A stretch of 64,000 nucleotides of DNA from JBBDLF01 sp040879025 (GTDB taxonomy: Bacteria; Pseudomonadota; Gammaproteobacteria; Pseudomonadales; Pseudohongiellaceae). The notes beneath the pieces were generated by a model. It had not been told where the DNA came from and searched no databases. It saw only the letters and a list, made by a program, of their open reading frames with translations. Of the stretch, positions 25,598 through 34,001 are shown one piece after another. The stretch lies in the NCBI GenBank assembly GCA_040879025.1, contig JBBDLF010000035.1:16185-80184 (forward strand). The letters run 5' to 3'. Position 1 is the stretch's first letter. Each line of letters begins with the position of its first letter. The translations under genes and the position numbers were made by a program.

Positions 25598-25654
25598 TTT
25601 GCATCTTGGGAAATTTATACTACTCTGAGAATAAAGGGAAACAATGGATCAAGG

Positions 25655-26638
25655 ATGACCCGCCCACGCTCACAGTTGGTGTCGCTGGACGCCACGCCGT
25701 ATTACCACTGCATTTCACGCTGTGTCCGACAGGCGTATCTTTGTGGCGAAGACCGGTTTAGCGGCAAAACGTTTGATCACAGGAAACCTTGGCTGGTTGA
25801 ACGACTGGCGGTATTGGCCGATGTCTTCGCTATCGAGATTGCAGCCTATTCCGTGATGAGTAACCACTACCACCTCGTGCTACATATTAATTCAGCCCGA
25901 GCGCGCGCATGGACAATGGATGAAGTCATCAGGCGTTGGACTACCTTATACAAAGGCCCAGACTTGGTACAACAGTACAAGGCCGGGGACTCTCTCCCAG
26001 AGACTGACATGCTACAGTTGGCTGAAATAGTGGATGAACTGAGAGGCAAGTTAGCCTGTATCAGCAAATTCATGGCGTGTCTGAATGAATTCATCGCCCG
26101 CAAGGCCAATCTTGAGGATGGATGTACAGGCAGGTTTTGGGAAGGCCGTTTCAAATCCCAGGCATTGCTCGATGAAGTCGCCCTGCTCTCCTGCATGGCT
26201 TACGTAGATCTCAATCCGATCCGGGCCGGGATTGCCTCGGACCTCGAAAAATCCGACTTCGCATCAATACAGGACAGAATCCGACAAATCAAAGCCTTCC
26301 AGGTACCAAGACGCAAGCGCCATGAAAGCGATGAGGTCGTTAAACCCGTGCTGATGCCCTTCAAGGAGTCCCTGCAAGAACGGGATGCTGTCGCTGTAAT
26401 TCCGTACAACCTGAAGGATTATCTGGAACTGACTGATTGGACCGGGAGAGTTATCCGACCCAACAAGAGAGGCAATATCCAGAAAACCACTCCACAACTC
26501 ATCCAGACGCTCGGGCTCTCGGATGCTCAATGGAAGATAGTGGCGCTTGAAATCCAAAAGCAATCAATCACAATGCTGAACGGCCTTGATACGCTTGCCG
26601 CATTTCAAAAAAGAGCCGCAAAACAAAAAGCGGCGTGA
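25655..26638 (+). CDS. rayT: REP-associated tyrosine transposase (RAYT, Y1/HUH family)
   Basis: A 327-residue single-strand transposase related to IS200/IS605 TnpA. The HUH metal motif is H71-Y72-H73 in MSNHYHLVLH, and the catalytic tyrosine is probably Y183 in CMAYVDLNPIRAG, a signature of this branch. CTGRFWEGRFKSQ is also characteristic. The C-terminal 130 residues are an extension that ends in a basic tail. RAYTs are single-copy, domesticated-looking transposases that recognise and may spread REP palindromes. ATG 25655 is the first in-frame start before the conserved SQLVSLDATPYYHCISR opening; the open frame runs further upstream through the repeats, which is probably fortuitous. The gene looks intact. 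Confidence 0.88.
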   Translation: MTRPRSQLVSLDATPYYHCISRCVRQAYLCGEDRFSGKTFDHRKPWLVERLAVLADVFAIEIAAYSVMSNHYHLVLHINSARARAWTMDEVIRRWTTLYKGPDLVQQYKAGDSLPETDMLQLAEIVDELRGKLACISKFMACLNEFIARKANLEDGCTGRFWEGRFKSQALLDEVALLSCMAYVDLNPIRAGIASDLEKSDFASIQDRIRQIKAFQVPRRKRHESDEVVKPVLMPFKESLQERDAVAVIPYNLKDYLELTDWTGRVIRPNKRGNIQKTTPQLIQTLGLSDAQWKIVALEIQKQSITMLNGLDTLAAFQKRAAKQKAA

Positions 26639-27004
26639 ACACGCCATACCCAGTACAGCCTCACAGTTGGCGGAACTAGGCGTGTCTGGAAGAAAGCTTC
26701 TAAGTCTGAATTCTCAGGTAATCCTCTAAAGTCAGAATTCATTACACGTGATATTCGGTTTTCAATTTACGAGTGGGTGTCCCATATCACCCGAGCACCC
26801 GAGTGGGTGTCCCATATCACCGAAACAGGTGATTCGCCAGCCCGGTTCGCTTGCTATCTTCTCTACACTGCAGGCATACAATGCTTGTTATTGTTTCCTG
26901 CAATATCTCTCCAAATCAATGCAGAGACATGCCGGAACAGAGCTGGCAATCATGTACGGCTCGTTCCTATTCCAATGAGGTCATCCAGTCAAGAGGAACA
27001 ATAA
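26639..27004. other. 366-base spacer right of the transposase
   Basis: It holds the right REP-like array (26770-26821) and an imperfect direct repeat around 26700-26745, where two copies of a GTC-x-GAATTC string are each preceded by CTAA. The last 100 bases lead into a secreted-protein gene with AGAGGA before its ATG. No convincing gene is seen. Confidence 0.5.
26770..26821 (-). repeat. Two 22-base repeats, inverted relative to the left array
   Basis: CGAGTGGGTGTCCCATATCA occurs at 26770 and again at 26800, giving a 30-base period. The first 15 bases match the complement of the left-hand repeat core. Confidence 0.85.
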
Positions 27005-27571
27005 ATGAAACTTAAATCATCAGCATTATTGCATGCTGTGTTGCTGTCATTCCTGTCTGCCATGGCACAGGCCCAGATACTGCCTCCAATCACTGTATAT
27101 AACGGTGAAACCGGAATCCTGGAGATTCCCAATCTGGTCTTCGACGGCAGGGTTCACTATATCGAATTGACCATGGAGGATCATATTGCCTTGATGTTAA
27201 AAGTTGATGAGGCATCTCTTGTGGACATTACACCTGACGGCAGCACCCTGGGAAAAACTGCAGCCGATCTCGTGGGCGGCTGGACTATGGAAGGAGAAGA
27301 TACGGTTTTCACCTTCAATTCTGATGCGACATGGTCCATGTCTCAGCCAGCCGGAGTTGATGAGGAGGCGTGTCCTGATGGCGGGATCGAGTCAGGCACC
27401 TTCAGGTATGCGGCATTTACAGGTGTTTTCACCCCCGCAATTCTCACCGACGAGAACGGCGATTGTGGGTTATCCGGTACAGATACAGTAGTACGTTTGC
27501 TACCGGACGGGAATACCATGACGTTGCTGGTCGGCAGTGACGTGGCTGGAACTCTCATTCTGAATGAATAA
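27005..27571 (+). CDS. Small secreted protein, lipocalin-like domain
   Basis: A 188-residue protein with a signal peptide (LLHAVLLSFLSAMAQA-QI). The C-terminal 110 residues begin LVGGWTMEGEDTVFTFNSDATW and contain two cysteines (EEACPDGG and NGDCGLSG). A GxW opening followed by repeated strands is the pattern of small lipocalin-like domains that may bind a hydrophobic ligand. The N-terminal 70 residues (VYNGETGILEIPNLVFDG) form a separate strand-rich segment with no family match. AGAGGA precedes ATG 27005. The next gene is 177 bases on, after a hairpin. Confidence 0.65.
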   Translation: MKLKSSALLHAVLLSFLSAMAQAQILPPITVYNGETGILEIPNLVFDGRVHYIELTMEDHIALMLKVDEASLVDITPDGSTLGKTAADLVGGWTMEGEDTVFTFNSDATWSMSQPAGVDEEACPDGGIESGTFRYAAFTGVFTPAILTDENGDCGLSGTDTVVRLLPDGNTMTLLVGSDVAGTLILNE

Positions 27572-27579
27572 GCGCGGCT

Positions 27580-27618
27580 GAGAAAAGCGGGCAATGAGGA
27601 AAACGCTGCCCGCTTCTC
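27580..27618 (+). terminator. Hairpin after the secreted protein gene
   Basis: GAGA-AGCGGGCA (with two extra A) pairs with TGCCCGCTTCTC around a 13-base loop, 9 bases after the stop. There is no T-run, so termination would be weak or need Rho. Confidence 0.4.
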
Positions 27619-27748
27619 GCTACGGAGAGGCATCCTGGCTGAAACAGGTGATATTCCCGCCCATATCAGGGATCATACGGTGTGGCTTTCTATGTCCGGG
27701 GAACTACGAGAGTAAGGTGACCGTCAGTCACCGTAAAGATAGTAGCGT

Positions 27749-29965
27749 ATGAGCTATTCACCCAAAATCCTGATCAACTTCAGCCTGCTGCTGGCGGCAG
27801 CACTGCTGTTAATTGACTTGAGCGCAATTCTCTATCCCCCATATACAGGAATCAGACTTGCTCAAAACAATACCACCGCGGCCATGCAGGTGGTACGAAT
27901 GGATAGTTGGGTTGCGGAGCAGGAGCAGGAGCAGGAGTTGGAGTTGGGTGATGTCGTCGTTGCCATTTCCAACCGGTTTGGAGTGTCACTCCCAATGGGG
28001 CCGCAATACTCCCAGGTGCTCGCCAGCGACGTGGGTGAATACTTCCCGTCGCGAAACGCGCGCATTGAGGGTTATGATGAAGTTTATCAACTATTGCGTG
28101 ACTCGCCAGTGACACTCCACTTGGCGGACGGTAGGGAAATAACCTATGAATTGAACCAACAGCGACCGCTGTCGGCGTTGCCTGTGAACACCTGGGTCCT
28201 GATAATTCTGGGCATCAGTGTTCCAGTAATGGCCTCGTTGGTATGGGCTTGGCAGCCCAACAAGCCGGAAGCCAGATTTCTGCTGGTGAGCGGAATTGGG
28301 TTTTTCCTCATAAATTTTACCGCGGTATTCTCAATCTACAATCTGGAAATGTTCTTCCCACCAGCTATTCTGCACTGGTTAAGCAGGATCATGCTGGACA
28401 TGGGGCAACTGCTTTTTGCGGCCTTTGGTACGGCTGTACTTCTCTATTATCCGAATAAATTGCAATTTGCCGACAGAGCCGCCAGATTCATTACAGGCTT
28501 CGCAATTCTGTATCCCGCGGTAATCTACCTGACCCAGTACATCTCCTCCGGTTTCGGGGCTGGTGAGTATCCCGGATTCAGAGACTTGCAAACAGCATTT
28601 CACGAGATCATGTTTTTCTGCATTACGCTGTATCTGTGCTGGCGCCAATTCAGAGTCAGCAGCCAATTGCCGGTTCAACGCGCGCAGGTACTCTGGGTGA
28701 TTCTGGCTTGGACAGTGGGCCCAGGCATTTACATACTGTTTCGGGTAGTTCCAAGGTTGTTCGGCGTAGATCCGTTGTTAGAAACCAGTCTGGCAATGAA
28801 CCTGGTCATTGCGACGACTTATATCATGGTTCTGATTGGTGTTGCCCGCTTCGACCTCTTTCATCTGGAACAGCATATAGGCCAGGCGTATCAGTGGGTG
28901 TTGGTATCACTGGGCTTTTTCGGTCTGGACTTTCTGCTGGTGTCTCTGGGAAATTTATCGGCAAGTGTCGCCTCGGCTATCGTCATCGCAGCGGTTCTTT
29001 GGGCTTACCTGCCAATTCGTCAATGGGTTCATCAACGCTACCTTTCAGACCGACTGGCCCGCATCCAGATATTGCTGGATGAGGCTGTGATTCTCATGAT
29101 AAAGGATTTGCTCAATACGAAGTCCATACCGCGGAGGACCTGGCAGAGAGTTATTGATTATGTCTTCAAACCGGGGAATGTCAGAGAGATCGATCCGCTC
29201 CACAGTTCACGTCTGTCAGAGCGCGGGCAGCAACTGCTCGTGCAGGGTAATCTGCATTCTCCGGCGCTGTGCCTGGAATTCGCGGATAGTGGGGAACGCC
29301 TGTTTACCAGGCGTGACATCGATCTTGTTACCACTTTGAGTCTTCTGTTCGAGAAATTATATGATGTACGTGATGCGTTCCTTGCCGGCCAGGCGCAGGA
29401 GCGCAATCGTATCCGTCGGGACCTCCACGACCAGATCAGTCACAAATTACTGTCGCTCATCTATTCAGCGAAGGACAGCAAGGCTCGCCAGCTTGCTCAG
29501 GACACCATGGCGCAGCTCAGCGAACTGATCCAGGCGCTCAAGCATGAGCCAATTCATCTGGCCGATCTCGCCTCTCGTATTCACACGGTTTGTGAAGACG
29601 CCTGCATGGATTCGGAACTGAACCTTGAATGGCATGCCACAACCTCGGGATCTGACCACCAATTGACGTCTGATCAGTATCTCAATATCCTCAATATCAT
29701 TCGTGAATTACTCAGTAATACCATCAAGCATTCAGAAGCCGACGGTATTCGTGTCAAATTGCAGTTTAACGACCCAACGCTATGCATAGAATACTCGGAT
29801 GATGGCAACGGGTTCAGCCAGAAGGCAGTCAAACCGGGAAATGGCTTGTTCAATCTTCAGGTGCGGAGTGAGGAACTGAAAGCAAAAATGGAATGGAACA
29901 CATCCTCCGGCACAAGTGTCACACTGCACATTCCGGTGTTCATGGGAAGAAAACTCGATGTCTGA
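27749..29965 (+). CDS. Membrane sensor histidine kinase (NarX/DesK-type)
   Basis: A 738-residue inner-membrane kinase. A first helix (residues 9-30) precedes a periplasmic region that begins with an acidic EQEQEQELEL run and looks PDZ-like (LGDVVVAISNRFGVSLPM). Seven or more helices follow between about residues 145 and 430. The kinase core has the HisKA_3 H-box RNRIRRDLHDQISHKL, with the phospho-His in LHDQ, the N-box IIRELLSNTIKHS, and the ATPase Gly boxes YSDDGNGFS and GNGLFNLQVRSEEL. This is the pattern of kinases that pair with LuxR-type regulators; the regulator gene overlaps its 3' end by 8 bases. The input signal is unknown, but a membrane or lipid cue is plausible given the phospholipase gene downstream. 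Confidence 0.88.
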   Translation: MSYSPKILINFSLLLAAALLLIDLSAILYPPYTGIRLAQNNTTAAMQVVRMDSWVAEQEQEQELELGDVVVAISNRFGVSLPMGPQYSQVLASDVGEYFPSRNARIEGYDEVYQLLRDSPVTLHLADGREITYELNQQRPLSALPVNTWVLIILGISVPVMASLVWAWQPNKPEARFLLVSGIGFFLINFTAVFSIYNLEMFFPPAILHWLSRIMLDMGQLLFAAFGTAVLLYYPNKLQFADRAARFITGFAILYPAVIYLTQYISSGFGAGEYPGFRDLQTAFHEIMFFCITLYLCWRQFRVSSQLPVQRAQVLWVILAWTVGPGIYILFRVVPRLFGVDPLLETSLAMNLVIATTYIMVLIGVARFDLFHLEQHIGQAYQWVLVSLGFFGLDFLLVSLGNLSASVASAIVIAAVLWAYLPIRQWVHQRYLSDRLARIQILLDEAVILMIKDLLNTKSIPRRTWQRVIDYVFKPGNVREIDPLHSSRLSERGQQLLVQGNLHSPALCLEFADSGERLFTRRDIDLVTTLSLLFEKLYDVRDAFLAGQAQERNRIRRDLHDQISHKLLSLIYSAKDSKARQLAQDTMAQLSELIQALKHEPIHLADLASRIHTVCEDACMDSELNLEWHATTSGSDHQLTSDQYLNILNIIRELLSNTIKHSEADGIRVKLQFNDPTLCIEYSDDGNGFSQKAVKPGNGLFNLQVRSEELKAKMEWNTSSGTSVTLHIPVFMGRKLDV

Positions 29966-30635
29966 TCATACTACGAACCTTGATTCGGTCCTCATCGTGG
30001 AAGACCACAAGCAAGCCGCTGCAATACTGAAAAAAGTAGTGGATGCGGAATTTGGATACCCGGATATCAACACAGCGTACACATTTGCTGACGGTTTGAA
30101 ATATCTGCGAGAGCGTTCTTTCAGTATGGCCCTCATTGATCTGGGGCTTCCCGATGGAAACGGAATTGACCTTGTACGCTATGCGAGCTTGAAGCAGTCT
30201 GCAATGCTGAGCATTGTCACGACGATATTCGATGACGAGGAGCATCTGTTTGATGCATTGCGTTCCGGAGCTAGCGGCTATCTGCTGAAAGGCCATTCAC
30301 CGGAAGAACTGGCCACCTATCTAAAGGAGGCGGTAGACGGGCGGCCGGCGCTGTCCCCGCACATTGCCCAGTCGATGTTGGGGTTTTTTCGCCAGTCGCA
30401 GGCCAAACAGCCAAATGCCGAGCAGAGTCTGCTGGAACATCTTACTCCCCGGGAGCAGGAGATACTGTCACTGATAGCCAGGGGCTGCAGTGTCAGGGAA
30501 GTAGGCGGGCTTCTCGAAATTTCCACCAACACGGTATCTCATCACATCAAAAGCCTGTATGGAAAATTGAACATCCATAATCGCGCTGAGGCCACTGCCG
30601 CCGCTGTGCAACTGAACATATTTAAACCGGACTGA
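29958..30635 (+). CDS. LuxR/NarL-family response regulator
   Basis: A 225-residue two-domain regulator. The receiver domain (residues 8-125) has the acidic pocket LIVEDHKQA, the phospho-acceptor Asp in ALIDLGLPDGNG, and the Lys in GYLLKGHSPEEL. The C-terminal GerE helix-turn-helix opens with LTPREQEILSLIARGCSVREV and continues ISTNTVSHHIKSLYGKLNIHNR. ATG 29958 overlaps the kinase stop by 8 bases, showing coupled translation and a cognate pair. The OMPLA gene starts 32 bases downstream, so the regulator may control its own operon. A short dyad, AACCGGA/TCCGGTT, spans its stop codon. Confidence 0.92.
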   Translation: MSDHTTNLDSVLIVEDHKQAAAILKKVVDAEFGYPDINTAYTFADGLKYLRERSFSMALIDLGLPDGNGIDLVRYASLKQSAMLSIVTTIFDDEEHLFDALRSGASGYLLKGHSPEELATYLKEAVDGRPALSPHIAQSMLGFFRQSQAKQPNAEQSLLEHLTPREQEILSLIARGCSVREVGGLLEISTNTVSHHIKSLYGKLNIHNRAEATAAAVQLNIFKPD

Positions 30636-30667
30636 AATAATCCGGTTGGTGCGAGACGGGGCTGGGT

Positions 30668-31921
30668 ATGAAAAAAAACAAACTGGTAATCAATGGTATC
30701 CTGCTTGGTTTCATCATTTCGGCTCAGGCGCAACCGAACTCTGTATTCGATATCTGTCCCCTTATAACGGATGCCTTGGAAAGATTGGCTTGTTACGATG
30801 AATTCGCAGACAGAAAGTCATTGGACGACAATTCTGGATCGACACGGCAAGGGGAGGAAGGTGTGCGTGCAATACAGGATCTGGCAACTGCGAACGAATT
30901 AGTCGAGCGCGGGATACCGCCTGCCACGAACCCGCTAACGTACACGCCACGAGTCCTGTCCAGTGATGGACCCAATATATTCGGAATCTCCAGCTCGCCC
31001 CGTTTCAGAAAACCAGGCGATCACGGTGAACGCTCACATTTCGAGTTTAATGTATCAATCAAATACCCATTAATGATCAATGACCGGTCCGTGCGGAGTA
31101 AGCAAAACACCGGCTGGCCGAACCGATTGCCGGAACGGTTCTTCTTTATTTACAACGGCAGCTATGATTTTCACGCGCTGAATAACTTCAAAGCCTTTAA
31201 TGAAACGAAAGTGGATTGGTATCGCTCCGCGCCGGTGATCTCGCGGGATCAGAATCCCGGCTTCGCGGCAGAGTGGGACCTGGTCGCTGACGGTTCGCGG
31301 AAGTTGCGCTTTGGACTGATGCATCACTCCAATGGTCAACCCAAGTCATACAGTAGCCCCGACACCGATGATACTGATGATCAGAAAGCGGCCAAGGAAG
31401 CGGAAAAGCAGGCCCTCATTGCCGAGATCAATAGCTATATCCACGGTGAGGAAGGAGAAAACTATGCGTTGCAGGATTTGAGCCGATCAAGTAACTATGT
31501 GCAACTCCGCTATCAGCGTATTCTCGACGGGAAGGTGGAAGGAGGGCAGAATTGGAAACAATACCAGCTGGAAGTCCGGCCCCATTATTTTGGCGTGGAT
31601 GATGAGATCTTTTGGGAAGCCGGCCTCGGAGACCGGCCAAAGATTACAGACTATGACGGTTTGCGTTTTCAGTGGGAACATTATGACTCAGAAAGCATCT
31701 TCAATTTTCTGCCGCGATCAAGCGCGTTTATCAAGCGTGTGGAACTGAAGACAGGTATTTCTGATTTTAGCCAATTAGGAAATATAAGTTCCCAGTTGAG
31801 CCTGGGCTGGAAATGGGACAACCTGACGGTGGTCGGCTATTGGTTCAGTGGCTATGGAAAGGAGTTGTCCACCTATCACTACCGAAGCCATCACTGGGGG
31901 GTAGGGCTGGAGTTGCGGTAA
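30668..31921 (+). CDS. pldA: Outer-membrane phospholipase A (OMPLA)
   Basis: A 417-residue outer-membrane barrel enzyme that hydrolyses phospholipids. After a signal peptide (ending near SAQAQ) comes a pre-barrel segment with ICPLITDALERLACYDEFA, usual in PldA proteins. The active site is seen in GLMHHSNGQ: H219 and S221 match H142 and S144 of E. coli OMPLA. N276 in LSRSSNY matches N156. In E. coli these lie 14 residues apart; here 57 residues separate them because of an acidic, helix-prone insertion (DTDDTDDQKAAKEAEKQ), probably an enlarged surface loop beside the active site. It is the third gene of a kinase-regulator-phospholipase operon. Confidence 0.88.
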   Translation: MKKNKLVINGILLGFIISAQAQPNSVFDICPLITDALERLACYDEFADRKSLDDNSGSTRQGEEGVRAIQDLATANELVERGIPPATNPLTYTPRVLSSDGPNIFGISSSPRFRKPGDHGERSHFEFNVSIKYPLMINDRSVRSKQNTGWPNRLPERFFFIYNGSYDFHALNNFKAFNETKVDWYRSAPVISRDQNPGFAAEWDLVADGSRKLRFGLMHHSNGQPKSYSSPDTDDTDDQKAAKEAEKQALIAEINSYIHGEEGENYALQDLSRSSNYVQLRYQRILDGKVEGGQNWKQYQLEVRPHYFGVDDEIFWEAGLGDRPKITDYDGLRFQWEHYDSESIFNFLPRSSAFIKRVELKTGISDFSQLGNISSQLSLGWKWDNLTVVGYWFSGYGKELSTYHYRSHHWGVGLELR

Positions 31922-31946
31922 TCCCAAATACCCCCCAATCAGACGC

Positions 31947-32555
31947 TCACTGGTCTTGCTGGAAAACCACCGTAAAATTCACAGGCACCGCGTTGCTGAT
32001 GCTGGGCAGGCCGGCCACTTCGCGTAACCGTTGCACACCCTCAACCAAACCGAAGGAATCCGCCATCACGATGATGGGTTTGGTCGTGCCTGCCAGCAGT
32101 CTGCCATTCGCCAGTTTGGTTACCAGCAGGTCGGGGGCAATTTCCTGACTGGAGCCATGCAGGTCCAGTGTGAACGGTACACTCACAATCGTGCTGTCCC
32201 CAACCGCCAGCGAAGACAGCTTCTGGAGATCGAGTTGGCCGGACACGTTGCCGCGTGGGAACCGGTCGGTTTCGAACAACATGGCCTGCATGCGTTCATC
32301 GCGAATGGGAATCAGGGTATTCACGCTGGCCAGGTCGATGGTGATTCTGAGGTCGCCCTGGTTGCTGAGCTTGCCTGACAGGGTATCGAAGGTGTGAATT
32401 TCAGCTACATGGTCGGCCTTGATGGTGACGAAACTCAACTCAGAGGCATCGTTGTCGAGCGTCCACTCGGCCTGGGATTTGGTGGCGAGAACTCCGGTGG
32501 CAATAAGACAGGCAGTCATCAGGGCGGTGAACTGAGAGAGCGATCGCTTGGTCAT
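31947..32555 (-). CDS. YceI-family periplasmic protein
   Basis: A 202-residue exported protein with a signal peptide ending near SQAEW. The mature part begins WTLDNDASELSFVTIKADHVAEIHTF and continues with GDLRITIDLASVNTLIPIRDERM and the SVPFTLDLHGSSQ strand, the pattern of the YceI lipocalin-like fold that binds polyisoprenoids or amphiphiles. Family members are commonly base- or stress-induced. It is transcribed toward the convergent pldA, with 25 bases between stops, and is probably monocistronic. It might bind isoprenoid lipids, which would be interesting given the polyprenyl-phosphate genes at 50-54 kb, but nothing links them directly. Confidence 0.87.
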   Translation of the reverse strand: MTKRSLSQFTALMTACLIATGVLATKSQAEWTLDNDASELSFVTIKADHVAEIHTFDTLSGKLSNQGDLRITIDLASVNTLIPIRDERMQAMLFETDRFPRGNVSGQLDLQKLSSLAVGDSTIVSVPFTLDLHGSSQEIAPDLLVTKLANGRLLAGTTKPIIVMADSFGLVEGVQRLREVAGLPSISNAVPVNFTVVFQQDQ

Positions 32556-32726
32556 TGTTATACTCCATTTGAATTAATGTCGAAAGTCTGGATGAGAAGG
32601 CGGCGTTTTGCAAGCGCTTGAGCGCGCGGCATAACCCAATACAACGGGTCGGCACCGGAATTAACGTATCCCGGTGTCGGCCCTTGGTTATCGTTCAAAC
32701 AAGTATTGCCGAATTGACGGCGTTGG

Positions 32727-33716
32727 TTATTGCTCCGTACCCGTGGCGAGGCGTTGCTCCTCGATACGCTCTCCGCGCAGTATATTCACCATGCCGTAGT
32801 TACCTTCGTGGCAGGCATACTCGTACATCAGCCCATCCACCTTGGCCATCGGCACCACGGCGGTAATCCGGTCGGTAAACGTAGCCGGGTCATCCACGGT
32901 GAACTCGTAATTCACAGTAAATTCATCAACCCGTGTGAAGCGCTCGGTCAGCACCTTCTTCTCGGCGCTACCAAAAACGGCGAAGCTTTGGGTGAGACCA
33001 TTGAAATTTCTGGTGACCACGACCAGGGTATCGCCGTCCCAGTAGCCCCGTGAGTCACCGGTCCACAGACGAATGTCTTCATCGATATGGTCGCGTCCGT
33101 CCAGCGGAACAATACGGGCATCGTGAATCATTTCAGTGATCAGCACGGCATGGTCCCGGTTCTGGATGATCTGCAGGTTGTTGTTATACATGCTGGGTGT
33201 GAAGGGCGGACCGGAGTTGAAGCCGACGATGCACCGCTCCGACAAACCGCGGTCCTCGGGGCCGTCCTTGCCGATGCCGCCCACTGTGACCAGCACCGGT
33301 CGTTCGCCATTGAAGTCCGGACCCAGGCCACCACTCTGGATTGTCACGCCTTCCACCCGGTCGGGTATCCGGCCATCTTCTGGATAAACGATCAACGACG
33401 TGCGTAAATTGTCTCCGCGGCCGGCGCTTTCCACCCAGAAAGTGTTATATCCCCCCACGCCGGATTCGTTGAGGGCTTCATACGCCGCCTCGGTGCCGGC
33501 CCGCAACCTTTCAAAATCTTCCCGCGACATGGTTTGCTGACTACCGAACGCAGGGTTTCTCTGCATAGGAATATAGGAACTGAAATTCCAGACTCCCTGC
33601 AGATCCGGTTGTCCCCATTGGGTACGCGGTGCGACGTAATTGTCTGCTGCCGGCAGGGTTGAACTGAACAGTCCGGTAACGACCACGGCGACAGTGGTGG
33701 CGAGAGTTAATTTCAT
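32727..33716 (-). CDS. Secreted protein of unknown function (paralogue of 62950-63948)
   Basis: A 329-residue exported protein with a signal peptide ending near LPAAD. Landmarks: RTQWGQPDLQGVWNF at the mature N-terminus, SERCIVGFNSGPP, SMYNNNLQIIQ, ITEMIHDARIVPLD, WTGDSRGYWDGDTLVVVTRNF and the C-terminal YEYACHEGNYGMVN. The same landmarks in the same order occur in the protein at 62950, so the two are paralogues. The family is common in acidobacteria and gammaproteobacteria but has no assigned function that I know. The conserved Asp, His and Trp suggest a ligand-binding or hydrolytic beta fold. It is 171 bases upstream of yceI on the same strand. Confidence 0.75.
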   Translation of the reverse strand: MKLTLATTVAVVVTGLFSSTLPAADNYVAPRTQWGQPDLQGVWNFSSYIPMQRNPAFGSQQTMSREDFERLRAGTEAAYEALNESGVGGYNTFWVESAGRGDNLRTSLIVYPEDGRIPDRVEGVTIQSGGLGPDFNGERPVLVTVGGIGKDGPEDRGLSERCIVGFNSGPPFTPSMYNNNLQIIQNRDHAVLITEMIHDARIVPLDGRDHIDEDIRLWTGDSRGYWDGDTLVVVTRNFNGLTQSFAVFGSAEKKVLTERFTRVDEFTVNYEFTVDDPATFTDRITAVVPMAKVDGLMYEYACHEGNYGMVNILRGERIEEQRLATGTEQ

Positions 33717-34001
33717 GGTGTTCCCCCGAATGGTTGATGCTGCCAGCGTGGTAAGTCAATCCATGGCAGTGTCAGGGCATTTAATCGAAAACAGCGCTGG
33801 AACTCAATGCAATTTGGGAACCGGAGTCCACAGAGGAGTGAAGAATTCAGTAATCATCTTCTCCAGCGGCCGCCACGGGTGCCGTGGGAGCCCAGTCAGG
33901 CAGCAAAACGCGGTCAAGCTGGTCTGTGACGGGTTATTTGCGGTTGTCACCGGTCAGCCAAGCGAATAATCTATGCACACTGCTTACAGTGGAGTTTATC
34001 G

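Larger units (their letters stand above)
25520..26821 (+). mobile_element. REP-associated transposase unit with inverted flanking repeats
   Basis: The unit comprises three tandem copies of a 26-base repeat (25520-25597), a Y1 transposase gene (25655-26638) and two copies of a related repeat in inverted orientation (26770-26821). The shared core is GAGTGGGTGTCCCA, which reads forward on the right and as its complement on the left. This is how REP-associated tyrosine transposases (RAYTs) sit with their repeat elements. Exact outer ends are not defined, and no target duplication was identified. Confidence 0.7.

Noticed and set aside
25424..25654. Upstream in-frame extension of the transposase gene
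   Set aside because: It runs through the tandem 26-base repeats and the end of the previous gene; the family's conserved N-terminus begins just after ATG 25655.
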